A stretch of 64,000 bases of DNA from Alistipes sp. GTDB taxonomy: Bacteria > Bacteroidota > Bacteroidia > Bacteroidales > Rikenellaceae. Each line of letters begins with the position of its first letter. Position 1 is the stretch's first letter. The notes beneath the pieces are model-generated. The model searched no databases, was not told the origin of the DNA, and worked only from the letters and a program-made list of their open reading frames with translations. This document shows positions 57,035 to 64,000 of this stretch, piece after piece. A program made the translations under genes and the position numbers. The stretch is from contig JAFZHB010000008.1 of NCBI GenBank assembly GCA_017555105.1, positions 38,415-102,414 of the forward strand. The letters are read 5' to 3'.

Positions 57035-57334
57035 TTATGCTTCTTTGTCCGTTTTGTGGCCCGGTCCCTGGGGAAACCACCCTTTCTCCACGCGTTTGTG
57101 TTGGTGAATCACCTCCAGAATACTCCAGAACGACGAGAAGGCCGTCACTCCAAGAATCGTCGAGGCGATGAGGTTCTCCACCCAGAGCGATCCGACACTG
57201 AAGAGCACTCCCGCAATCAGGAAGCCCCACCAGCACTTCGTGCCCAGGTAGTATTCGGCCTTGATGACGATCGGGTGAAAGAACCCGATGATCAAAAAGG
57301 TGGCAAGCCCCACGATAATTCCCGTCGTATTCAT
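57035..57334 (-). CDS. DUF4491-like membrane protein
   Basis: This 99-residue protein has three predicted transmembrane helices. It starts MNTTGIIVGLATFLIIGFFHPIVIKAEYYLG and shows GTKCWWGFLIAGVLFSVGSLW (about residues 32-52), which matches the DUF4491 pattern. The start at 57334 is preferred because the conserved sequence begins there. Function is unknown. It is 8 bases after the hemolysin-III gene and 67 bases before nqrA, so it may be part of that transcript. Confidence 0.88.
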   Translation of the reverse strand: MNTTGIIVGLATFLIIGFFHPIVIKAEYYLGTKCWWGFLIAGVLFSVGSLWVENLIASTILGVTAFSSFWSILEVIHQHKRVEKGWFPQGPGHKTDKEA

Positions 57335-57342
57335 ACGCTCAA

Positions 57343-58023
57343 TCAACAAGTGGGGGTTAATACAAACAGCTGCAACATCTTCCAAGTCGCTATCATGTGG
57401 CAGATGTCGCCCAGGATAACAAAGAGGTGGAAGGTGGTGTGCGTGTAAGAGAACTTCTTGAGGCTATAGAGCACTGCCCCCGTGATGTAGGCCACACCCT
57501 CACCCACAACCCAGAGCACGATCTCCAGACCGCAGCAGGTGTAGAAGGGCTTGAAGGCCACGAGGATCGTCAGCCCCATCAGCACATAGCAGGCCGTCTC
57601 GAGGTAGCTCTGCGTCTTCATCTTGCGGAAGCTCAACGCCGTACCCGTCAGCGCCGAGATCCAGACGAAGATACAGATCGCCACGCCCCACACCGGCTCT
57701 CCTCCGCGCATCATAGCGATCAGCGTCAGCGGCGTATAGCTGCCGGCGATGTGCCAGTAGATTGCCGCATGGTCGAACTTACGCGCCAGCGCCTTCGTTT
57801 CGGCCTTCGCAGCCGGAATGGCATGGTAGAGGGTCGAAGCAGCATAGGAGCTCACGACACCCACCAGGTAGAGCACCAACGCAAAGGGCACGATCCACGG
57901 CTCCGAAGGACTCGCCTTCAGGAGAAAAAACAGTGTTACAGCAAGTCCCATTACCAGACCTGCTGCATGTGTGGCTGTATTTGCAATCTCTTCGGAGACC
58001 GAATAGTTATTCAACTTTTTCAT
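57343..58023 (-). CDS. Hemolysin III / PAQR family membrane protein
   Basis: The 226-residue protein starts MKKLNNYSVSEEIANTATHA. It has seven transmembrane helices and the PAQR-like conserved residues: SVSEEIANTATHAAG (N-terminal), SSYAASTLYHAIPAAKAETKALARKFDHAAIYWHIAGSYTP (His residues for a zinc site) and HTTFHLFVILGDICHMI near the end. A start four codons upstream is also possible. Members are named after weak haemolytic activity but in bacteria affect membrane and lipid behaviour (TrhA/YqfA). It heads the DUF4491-nqr stretch. Confidence 0.9.
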   Translation of the reverse strand: MKKLNNYSVSEEIANTATHAAGLVMGLAVTLFFLLKASPSEPWIVPFALVLYLVGVVSSYAASTLYHAIPAAKAETKALARKFDHAAIYWHIAGSYTPLTLIAMMRGGEPVWGVAICIFVWISALTGTALSFRKMKTQSYLETACYVLMGLTILVAFKPFYTCCGLEIVLWVVGEGVAYITGAVLYSLKKFSYTHTTFHLFVILGDICHMIATWKMLQLFVLTPTC

Positions 58024-58079
58024 GCGCAACGACATACGAAATAAGCTACAACCTTGTCCTCTATCGGACCAAGCACTGC

Positions 58080-58098
58080 ATTTTCGCGTGCGAAAATA
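58080..58098 (-). promoter_or_regulatory. Palindrome overlapping the candidate hemolysin-III promoter
   Basis: ATTTTCGC-GT-GCGAAAAT (58080-58097) is a perfect 8-base inverted repeat. On the minus strand it overlaps TATTTTCG (58091-58098), one mismatch from TAnnTTTG. This could be an operator for a repressor. Confidence 0.45.
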
Positions 58099-58183
58099 CA
58101 AAATTTTTTCCACAAAAGCGAGCCTCGCAGGGGTTTATTTCCAAATAATCTCCGAGATGTTATGTCGGGTTGCAAGAAATGTG

Positions 58184-58191
58184 TACATTTG
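58184..58191 (+). promoter_or_regulatory. Promoter -7 element (TACATTTG) for the TatD-like gene
   Basis: Exact TAnnTTTG, 5 bases upstream of the chosen start. Confidence 0.55.
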
Positions 58192-58195
58192 TCCT

Positions 58196-58783
58196 ATGAA
58201 GCAACAGCTTGTCGACATCCACACCCACCACCCGACCGAGGCGACAACGATTCGCACGGTGGGCGTACATCCGTGGCAGGCGGCAGCAGCCACCCTCCCC
58301 GATGCGGAGGCGGTGCGCGCAGCCGAGGCCGTGGGCGAGATTGGATTAGACAAGGTGTGCAGCGTGGATTTTGAAGCGCAAAAGACCGTTTTTGAGGCGC
58401 AACTCAAACTAGCAGAGCAACAGGCCAAACCCGTTGTTTTACACTGCGTTAAGGCGTTCAATGAAATGATGCAGTGCCTCGCCGGGAGATCGCTCCCTGC
58501 GGTGATCTTCCACGGCTTTATCGGCTCGAAGGAGCAGGCGCAGCAGGCCCTCCTACGGGGTTACTACCTCTCCTTTGGAGCACGCACGGCGACCTCACCC
58601 AAGACGATCGAGGCGCTCCGCCAAACACCGCTCGATCGGCTCTTTGTGGAGAGCGACGAGGCAACCACGCCGCTCGGCGAACTCTATGCTGAGATCGCTT
58701 CGCTGCGCGGAATAACCAGCGAGGAGTTACAAGCGGTAACCCGCGCAAATTACAGACGCATATTTAAAAAGAATGATGGATAA
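58196..58783 (+). CDS. TatD-family hydrolase
   Basis: This 195-residue protein starts MKQQLVDIHTHH and shows the TatD metal motif DIHTHHP, then TVGVHPWQAAAATLPDAEAV, AVGEIGLDKVCSVDFEAQKTVFEAQ and PVVLHCVKAFNEMM with a further metal-binding His. The end reads LFVESDEATTPLGELY with the last metal Asp. It is shorter than typical TatD (about 260), mainly in the loops. It probably acts as a 3'-5' exonuclease or related phosphoesterase. It overlaps the TcdA gene by 11 bases. Confidence 0.88.
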   Translation: MKQQLVDIHTHHPTEATTIRTVGVHPWQAAAATLPDAEAVRAAEAVGEIGLDKVCSVDFEAQKTVFEAQLKLAEQQAKPVVLHCVKAFNEMMQCLAGRSLPAVIFHGFIGSKEQAQQALLRGYYLSFGARTATSPKTIEALRQTPLDRLFVESDEATTPLGELYAEIASLRGITSEELQAVTRANYRRIFKKNDG

Positions 58784-59495
58784 CTGGTTAGAACGCACCG
58801 AGTTGCTACTCGGAAGCGAGAAACTTGAAACGCTGCGCAAAGCGCATGTCTTGGTGGTCGGATTGGGAGGCGTAGGAGCCTACGCTGCCGAGATGATTGC
58901 CCGTGCGGGTGTAGGTCGCATGACGCTGGCTGACGCTGACACGGTGGGACTTACGAACATCAACCGACAGCTCATCGCCCTGCACTCAACCCTGGGGCGT
59001 CCAAAGGCCGAGGTGCTGGCCGACCGTCTGCGTGACATCAATCCAGAGATCGAGCTCACGCTCGTCAACCGCTACATCAAAGACGAGGAGACCTACACGC
59101 TGCTCGATGCTGCACGCTACGACTATGTGGTGGATTGCATCGACACGCTCTCGCCGAAATTGGCGCTGATTGCCGCCACGCTGGAGCGTAAGATGCCGCT
59201 TGTAAGCTCGATGGGGGCAGGCGCAAAGGTCGATCCTACGCAGCTCGAAATCAAGGATATATCAAAGACACACCACTGCCCCTTGGCGCACATGTTGCGC
59301 AAGCGACTCCACAAGATCGGTATCTACAAGGGGTTCCGCGCCGTCTTCTCGCCCGAGCCGATCCGTGAGGGGGCGATGATCCTCTCGGAGGAGCAGAACA
59401 AGAAGTCGCAGGTGGGGACAATCTCCTACATACCGGCCCTCTTTGGCATTGGGTGCGCCTCGGTCGTCATTCGTGATTTAATTGGGGAGTTATAA
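58773..59495 (+). CDS. tcdA: tRNA threonylcarbamoyladenosine dehydratase (TcdA)-like ThiF-family enzyme
   Basis: This 240-residue protein of the E1/ThiF fold shows the ATP-binding VVGLGGVGAYAAEMIARAGVGRM, the aspartate motif DADTVGLTNINRQLIA, and the family motif VDCIDTLSPKLALIA. The TcdA branch is supported by LVSSMGAGAKVDPTQLEIKDI and TISYIPALFGIGCASVVIRDLI near the end. It cyclises t6A in tRNA using ATP. The start may be Met2 (58776). It overlaps the TatD gene and is followed after three bases by a PrdX-like gene. Confidence 0.92.
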   Translation: MMDNWLERTELLLGSEKLETLRKAHVLVVGLGGVGAYAAEMIARAGVGRMTLADADTVGLTNINRQLIALHSTLGRPKAEVLADRLRDINPEIELTLVNRYIKDEETYTLLDAARYDYVVDCIDTLSPKLALIAATLERKMPLVSSMGAGAKVDPTQLEIKDISKTHHCPLAHMLRKRLHKIGIYKGFRAVFSPEPIREGAMILSEEQNKKSQVGTISYIPALFGIGCASVVIRDLIGEL

Positions 59496-59498
59496 GCT

Positions 59499-59996
59499 AT
59501 GGTAACCGAACGCATGCAGGTGGTCTTCGACTTCCTCGACCGCCACGAGATCCGCTACACTTGGTATGAGCACCCCGAGGCTCCGACGATCGAGATCGCG
59601 CGTCAGTATTGGCGTGCCGACGACTCGAAGCACTGCAAGAACCTCTTCTTCCGCAACCACAAGGGAAATCGCCACTACCTCGTCTGCTTTGATGCCGAGC
59701 AGTCGCTGGCGATCCGCGACCTGGAGCAGCGTCTCCGCCAGGGAAAGCTCACCTTCGCCTCCGAAGAGCGCATGGAGCGTTGGCTGGGTTTGCGACCGGG
59801 ATCGGTATCACCCTTTGGATTGATCAACGACCCCGAGCAACATGTACACCTCTTTTTGGATGCACAACTGCGCAACTACCCTGCGCTCTCGTTCCACCCG
59901 AACGACAATCGTGCCACGGTGGTGATCGAGCTGAAAGAGTTCCTGCGCTACCTCGAAAAGGTCGGCAACAGCTATGAGTTTATTGAGTTGTATTAA
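59499..59996 (+). CDS. YbaK/PrdX-like prolyl-tRNA synthetase-associated domain protein
   Basis: This 165-residue protein matches the YbaK/ProRS-associated deacylase fold: YEHPEAPTIEIARQYWRADDSKHCKNLFF, HYLVCFDAEQSLAIRDLEQR, the KLTFASEERMERWLGLRPGSVSPFGL segment and a C-terminal SFHPNDNRATVVIELKEF. PrdX-type members hydrolyse Ala-tRNA(Pro), correcting ProRS errors. It is the third gene of the TatD-TcdA-PrdX unit, which links tRNA modification and editing. Confidence 0.92.
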   Translation: MVTERMQVVFDFLDRHEIRYTWYEHPEAPTIEIARQYWRADDSKHCKNLFFRNHKGNRHYLVCFDAEQSLAIRDLEQRLRQGKLTFASEERMERWLGLRPGSVSPFGLINDPEQHVHLFLDAQLRNYPALSFHPNDNRATVVIELKEFLRYLEKVGNSYEFIELY

Positions 59997-60004
59997 GACA
60001 AAGT

Positions 60005-60031
60005 AAGGAGTTTAGGTGCCCTAAACTCCTT
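60005..60031. terminator. Hairpin after the PrdX-like gene
   Basis: A 12-base perfect stem (AAGGAGTTTAGG / CCTAAACTCCTT) with loop TGC; the following T-run is weak. It precedes a second hairpin. Confidence 0.75.
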
Positions 60032-60041
60032 ATATTCCTAA

Positions 60042-60077
60042 AAAAAAAGAGATTGTTGTCACCAACAATCTCTTTTT
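60042..60077. terminator. Bidirectional terminator after gpmI
   Basis: The stem AAAAAGAGATTGTTG / CAACAATCTCTTTTT with loop TCAC has strong A and T runs on both sides. Confidence 0.9.
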
Positions 60078-60080
60078 CGT

Positions 60081-61607
60081 TTACTTCAGCTCAACCAGCG
60101 AGTGACCACTCATCTCAGCCGGCTGCTCGATACCCATCAGGTTCAACACCGTCGGGGCGACATCGGCCAAGATACCGTTGTGTACAGCCTTCACGCGATC
60201 CGAAACCACCACAATGGGTACAGGATTGAGCGAGTGAGCCGTATTGGGCGTGCCGTCGGCATTCACCGCGTTGTCGGCGTTACCGTGGTCTGCAATCTGC
60301 ACCACCTCATAGCCGTTGCGCTTGGCAGCCTCCACGACCTTCTCTACGCACTGATCCACCGCCTTCACGGCCGTGACGATCGCCTCATAGATACCCGTGT
60401 GGCCCACCATATCGCCGTTGGCGAAGTTCAGGCAGATGAAGTCGAACTTCTGCGTATCGAGTGCCTCGACGAGCTTATCAGCCACCTCGGGAGCCGACAT
60501 CTCGGGCTGCAGGTCGTAGGTAGCCACCTTCGGCGAGGCAACCAAGATACGATCCTCACCCTCGAACTTCTCCTCGCGACCACCGTTCAGGAAGAAGGTC
60601 ACATGCGCGTACTTCTCCGTCTCGGCGATGCGCAGCTGGTTCAGACCCTGCTTCGAGACCCACTCGCCAATCGTGTTCTGCACATTCTCCTTATCGAAGA
60701 GGATATGCAGACCCGTAAACTTGGCGTCATACGGAGTCATGCAGCAGTAGTAGAGCGGCATGGTGTGCATGCCCTCGGCCGGCATATCCTCCTGCGTGAG
60801 GACGATCGTCAGCTCCTTGGCGCGGTCGTTGCGGTAGTTGTAGAAGATCACCACATCGTTCGGGCGAATCAGACCTACGGCCTCGCCGTTCTCGCCCACC
60901 TTCACGATCGGCTTGATGAACTCGTCCGTAACCTCCTGATCGTACGAAGCCTGCACAGCAGCCACCATATCCGTAGCCTTCTCGCCGACACCCTCTACCA
61001 GGGCGTCGTAAGCTACCTTCACGCGCTCCCAACGCTTATCGCGGTCCATGGCGTAGTAGCGACCGATGATCGTGGCGATCTGACCCGTCGTAGCCTGCAT
61101 GTGCTTATCGAGCTGCTCGATGAAACCCTTACCGCTGCGCGGATCGGTATCGCGACCGTCCATGAAGCAGTGTGCGTAGGTACGCTCGATCTTATACTCG
61201 GCAGCAATATCCACGAGCTTGAAGAGGTGCTCCAGCGACGAGTGCACGCCGCCGTCCGAGCAGAGACCCATGAGGTGTACGGCCGAGCCGTGCTCCTTAG
61301 CATATTCGAAGGCTGCAACAACCTCCTTGTTCTGCATGATCGAGTTGTCGCGGCATGCGCGGTTGATCTTCACCAGATCCTGATAAACCACGCGACCGGC
61401 ACCGATATTGAGGTGGCCGACCTCCGAGTTACCCATCTGACCCTCGGGCAGACCGACATTCTCACCGTCGGTGCGCAACTCGGCGTGGGGATACTCCTCG
61501 CTCATCTTCGAGATATAGGCAGGGTGCACCGTCGAGATGACATCTGCCTGATCCTTGTGGCCGTTACCCCAGCCATCGAGGATCATCAATAATACTTTGT
61601 TAGCCAT
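60081..61607 (-). CDS. gpmI: 2,3-bisphosphoglycerate-independent phosphoglycerate mutase
   Basis: This 508-residue cytoplasmic enzyme interconverts 3- and 2-phosphoglycerate with two Mn2+ and a phosphoserine. Motifs: [32 protein letters not shown] with the nucleophile Ser, [14 protein letters not shown], the [13 protein letters not shown] segment, [16 protein letters not shown] and [12 protein letters not shown] with metal ligands. The length is standard. It follows alaS by 26 bases on the same strand, suggesting one transcript. Confidence 0.97.
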   Translation of the reverse strand: MANKVLLMILDGWGNGHKDQADVISTVHPAYISKMSEEYPHAELRTDGENVGLPEGQMGNSEVGHLNIGAGRVVYQDLVKINRACRDNSIMQNKEVVAAFEYAKEHGSAVHLMGLCSDGGVHSSLEHLFKLVDIAAEYKIERTYAHCFMDGRDTDPRSGKGFIEQLDKHMQATTGQIATIIGRYYAMDRDKRWERVKVAYDALVEGVGEKATDMVAAVQASYDQEVTDEFIKPIVKVGENGEAVGLIRPNDVVIFYNYRNDRAKELTIVLTQEDMPAEGMHTMPLYYCCMTPYDAKFTGLHILFDKENVQNTIGEWVSKQGLNQLRIAETEKYAHVTFFLNGGREEKFEGEDRILVASPKVATYDLQPEMSAPEVADKLVEALDTQKFDFICLNFANGDMVGHTGIYEAIVTAVKAVDQCVEKVVEAAKRNGYEVVQIADHGNADNAVNADGTPNTAHSLNPVPIVVVSDRVKAVHNGILADVAPTVLNLMGIEQPAEMSGHSLVELK

Positions 61608-61633
61608 TTCCTTATCTGTTTTTACTTTATCTC

Positions 61634-64000
61634 TTACTTTACCTGTGCGGCGATCAGCTCTACCGCCTTGTTGATGGCAGCCTGCAGGCCATCGGGGTTC
61701 TTACCACCCGCCGTAGCGAAGAAGGCCTGACCGCCACCACCGCCCTGCATGAGCTTCGCAGCCTCGCGCACGACAGCACCTGCATTGACGCCTGCGGCCG
61801 TGATCTCGTCGCCGAGCATGATCGTCAGCGTCGGCTTGCCGTCGTTCACGACACCCACCACGAAGACGAGCTTCGGAGCGCGACCGCGCAAATTGTAGGC
61901 CAGATCCTTCACAAAGTCGGCACGACGCGGCATGACAGCCTGTACGAGCTGCATACCACCCTGCTCCTCGAGGTTGGCAAAGAAACGATCAGCCACCTGG
62001 GCGATCTGCTCCTTACGCATCTCCTCGACCTCCTTCGTGAGGCTCTCGTTGTTCTCGATCATCTTCTTCACGGCCTGCATCACCTGCGAGTTGTGCAGTG
62101 CCTCAGCAAGCGACGACATGGTATCCTCCACGGCGTAGAGCATCTTCTCGGCACGCTCTCCCGTCACGGCCTCGATACGGCGAACACCCGCCGAGATAGC
62201 ACCCTCCGAGACGATCTTGAAGAGACCGATCGTACCCGTTGCGCTCGTGTGCGTACCACCGCAGAGCTCCACCGACGAGCCGAACTTCACCATGCGCACC
62301 TTATCGCCATACTTCTCGCCGAAGAGCATCATCGCACCGGCTGCCTCGGCCTCCTCCTTCGTAGCCTCGCGGTTCTCCTCGAGGGGGTAGTTCGAGCGGA
62401 TTGCACGGTTAACGAGCTGCTCCACCTGACGCAACTCCTCGGGCGTAACCTTCTGGAAGTGCGAGAAGTCGAAACGCAGCGAGTCGGGCGTCACGAGCGA
62501 GCCCTTCTGCTCGACATGCGTACCCAGCACCGTGCGCAGTGCCTCGTGCATGAGGTGCGTAGCCGAGTGGTTGTTGGCCGACGACTGACGCTTCTCGGGA
62601 TTTACCACAGCGGTAAAGGTCGCCGAGGGATTCTCCGGCAGCGTATTGACAATATGAATAATCAGACCATTCTCCTTCTCGGCAGCTACCACCTCGACGC
62701 GCTCGTTGGCCGTCGCGATGTAGCCCGTGTCACCCATCTGACCACCCGAGTTGCCGTAGAACGGCGTGTGGTCGAAGACAAGCTGATAGGTCGTCTTGCC
62801 CTTCGAGGTTACACGGCGATAGCGTGCAATCTTCACCTCGTCGGTCAGCGTATCGTAGCCCGTAAACTCGCTCTGCGGGAGCGGGAAGAGCTCAACCCAG
62901 TCGTCGGTATCGACAGCCGCAGCGTTACGCGAACGCGCCTTCTGCGCCTGGAGCTCCACCTCGAAGGCCTCCAGATCAACACCCACACCCTGCTCGCGAG
63001 CGATCAGCTCCGTGAGGTCGATCGGGAAACCGAAGGTATCATAAAGCTCGAAGGCGTCCTTACCCGAGATCAGCTCCTTGCCCTCCTTCTTCGTACGGGC
63101 AATCACACCGTCGAGGAGGTTGATACCCGTAGCCAGCGTGCGCAGGAACGACGACTCCTCCTCCTCGATTACCTTCTCGATGAGGGTCTGCTGTGCCTTG
63201 AGCTCGGGGAACTGCTCACCCATCTGGGCTACAAGCACCGGAACGAGCTTGCAGAGCATCGGCTCGTTGAAGCCGAGGTAGGTGTAGCCGTAACGCACAG
63301 CACGACGCAGAATGCGACGAATCACATAGCCCGCCTTGACATTCGAGGGGAGCTGACCGTCGGCAATCGAGAACGAGATCGCACGCAGGTGGTCGGCAAT
63401 AACGCGCATGGCCACATCGCACTTCTCATCAATGCCATACTGCTTGCCCGAGAACTCGGCGATGCGCTGAATCGTGGGCTGGAAGACATCGGTATCGTAG
63501 TTCGACTTCTTGCCCTGCATCACCATGCAAAGGCGCTCGAAGCCCATACCCGTATCGACATTGCGTGCCGGCAGCTCCTCGAGCGAGCCGTTGGCCTTGC
63601 GGTTAAACTGCATGAAGACGAGGTTCCAGATCTCGATCACCTGCGGGTGACCCATATTGACCATCTCACGACCGGGCTTGGCTGCAATCTCCTCCTCGTC
63701 GCGGAGGTCGAAGTGGATCTCCGAGCAGGGACCACAAGGACCCGTCTCGCCCATCTCCCAGAAGTTGTCGTGCTTGTTACCGCGAATGATGTGGTCGGCC
63801 GGCAGGAACTGCAACCAATAGTCGTAGGCCTCCTGATCGAACGGCACACCGTCCTCCTCCGAGCCCTCGAATACCGTAGCGTACATGCGCTCGGCGGGGA
63901 GCTTGTAGACATCATGCAACAGCTCCCAAGCCCACTCAATCGCCTCCTTCTTGAAGTAGTCGCCATAGGACCAGTTGCCGAGCATCTCGAACATCGTGTG
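61634..64000 (-). CDS. alaS: Alanyl-tRNA synthetase (N-terminus cut by window edge)
   Basis: The frame is open to the right edge; the class II aminoacylation core is present from [16 protein letters not shown] onward, so roughly 80-90 N-terminal residues are missing. Visible: [13 protein letters not shown], the [14 protein letters not shown] segment, [19 protein letters not shown], the editing domain [23 protein letters not shown] with its HxxxH metal site, [15 protein letters not shown] with Cys and His, and a C-terminal C-Ala domain. It charges tRNA-Ala and clears mischarged Ser or Gly. Confidence 0.97.
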   Translation of the reverse strand, partial: HTMFEMLGNWSYGDYFKKEAIEWAWELLHDVYKLPAERMYATVFEGSEEDGVPFDQEAYDYWLQFLPADHIIRGNKHDNFWEMGETGPCGPCSEIHFDLRDEEEIAAKPGREMVNMGHPQVIEIWNLVFMQFNRKANGSLEELPARNVDTGMGFERLCMVMQGKKSNYDTDVFQPTIQRIAEFSGKQYGIDEKCDVAMRVIADHLRAISFSIADGQLPSNVKAGYVIRRILRRAVRYGYTYLGFNEPMLCKLVPVLVAQMGEQFPELKAQQTLIEKVIEEEESSFLRTLATGINLLDGVIARTKKEGKELISGKDAFELYDTFGFPIDLTELIAREQGVGVDLEAFEVELQAQKARSRNAAAVDTDDWVELFPLPQSEFTGYDTLTDEVKIARYRRVTSKGKTTYQLVFDHTPFYGNSGGQMGDTGYIATANERVEVVAAEKENGLIIHIVNTLPENPSATFTAVVNPEKRQSSANNHSATHLMHEALRTVLGTHVEQKGSLVTPDSLRFDFSHFQKVTPEELRQVEQLVNRAIRSNYPLEENREATKEEAEAAGAMMLFGEKYGDKVRMVKFGSSVELCGGTHTSATGTIGLFKIVSEGAISAGVRRIEAVTGERAEKMLYAVEDTMSSLAEALHNSQVMQAVKKMIENNESLTKEVEEMRKEQIAQVADRFFANLEEQGGMQLVQAVMPRRADFVKDLAYNLRGRAPKLVFVVGVVNDGKPTLTIMLGDEITAAGVNAGAVVREAAKLMQGGGGGQAFFATAGGKNPDGLQAAINKAVELIAAQVK

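Overview
The window reads as a chromosomal segment of a Bacteroidota (Bacteroidales) gut-type anaerobe, most likely Rikenellaceae/Alistipes-like. The evidence is GC-rich coding sequence, many copies of the Bacteroidetes promoter -7 element TAnnTTTG (several with TTTG 19-21 bases upstream), few Shine-Dalgarno sites, TonB-dependent outer-membrane receptors with surface lipoproteins, a complete Na+-NQR operon, and families typical of the order (DUF2795, DUF486 and DUF4491-like proteins, a fimbrillin-like/BspA-like surface protein). The taxonomic call is inference; no rRNA gene is present. Coding density is high, most operons end in clear hairpins, and I see no phage, insertion sequence, CRISPR array or integrase.

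Layout. 1-2.9 kb: a surface lipoprotein with a fimbrillin-like N-terminus and BspA-type leucine-rich repeats (cut by the left edge), preceded by a 48-residue glycine-rich small protein and a long leader. 3-7.2 kb: purine permease, DUF2795 protein, and an operon of flavoprotein, unknown protein and cobalamin adenosyltransferase. 7.4-12.8 kb: thioesterase, secreted GH2 glycosidase, two GNAT acetyltransferases and galactokinase. 12.8-14 kb: ROK regulator. 14.2-19 kb: housekeeping operon rpe - ABC-F - rlmB - YgjP-like - fabD. 19-21 kb: rmuC and an FNT-like membrane protein. 21-25.5 kb: sugar kinase plus a metal-handling group (HMA protein, TonB receptor, His/Cys-rich secreted protein) headed by a stand-alone PqqD-like protein. 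25.7-29.4 kb: RecQ-type helicase, 3'-5' exonuclease, RlmI-like methyltransferase. 29.5-32 kb: Na/Pi cotransporter and an unknown protein.

32-38 kb: a five-gene sugar operon (split transketolase, GlpK-like FGGY kinase, FucI-like isomerase, GH43 glycosidase), divergent from a HAD phosphatase gene. 38.6-43.7 kb: DUF486 protein, sodium/solute symporter, oxaloacetate/pyruvate carboxylase-type biotin protein, MscL, and a two-helix-type ion channel with an unusual selectivity-filter sequence. 43.8 kb: tRNA-Met, then prmA. 45-50.5 kb: a TonB receptor and a lipoprotein with two near-identical 199-residue OB-fold-like modules. 50.5-58 kb: HAD phosphatase and the nqrABCDEF operon, preceded on the same strand by DUF4491 and hemolysin-III genes. 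58.2-64 kb: TatD-like, TcdA and PrdX-like genes, gpmI, and alaS (5' end outside the window).

The most interesting accessory material is the TonB receptor/OB-fold lipoprotein pair (45-50.5 kb), the PqqD-headed metal operon (21-25.6 kb), the FucI-like/GlpK-like/split-transketolase sugar operon (32-37.8 kb), the variant ion-channel filter (43 kb), and the fimbrillin-LRR lipoprotein with its small partner and leader (0-2.9 kb). None is a proven new system; each is described with what would test it.
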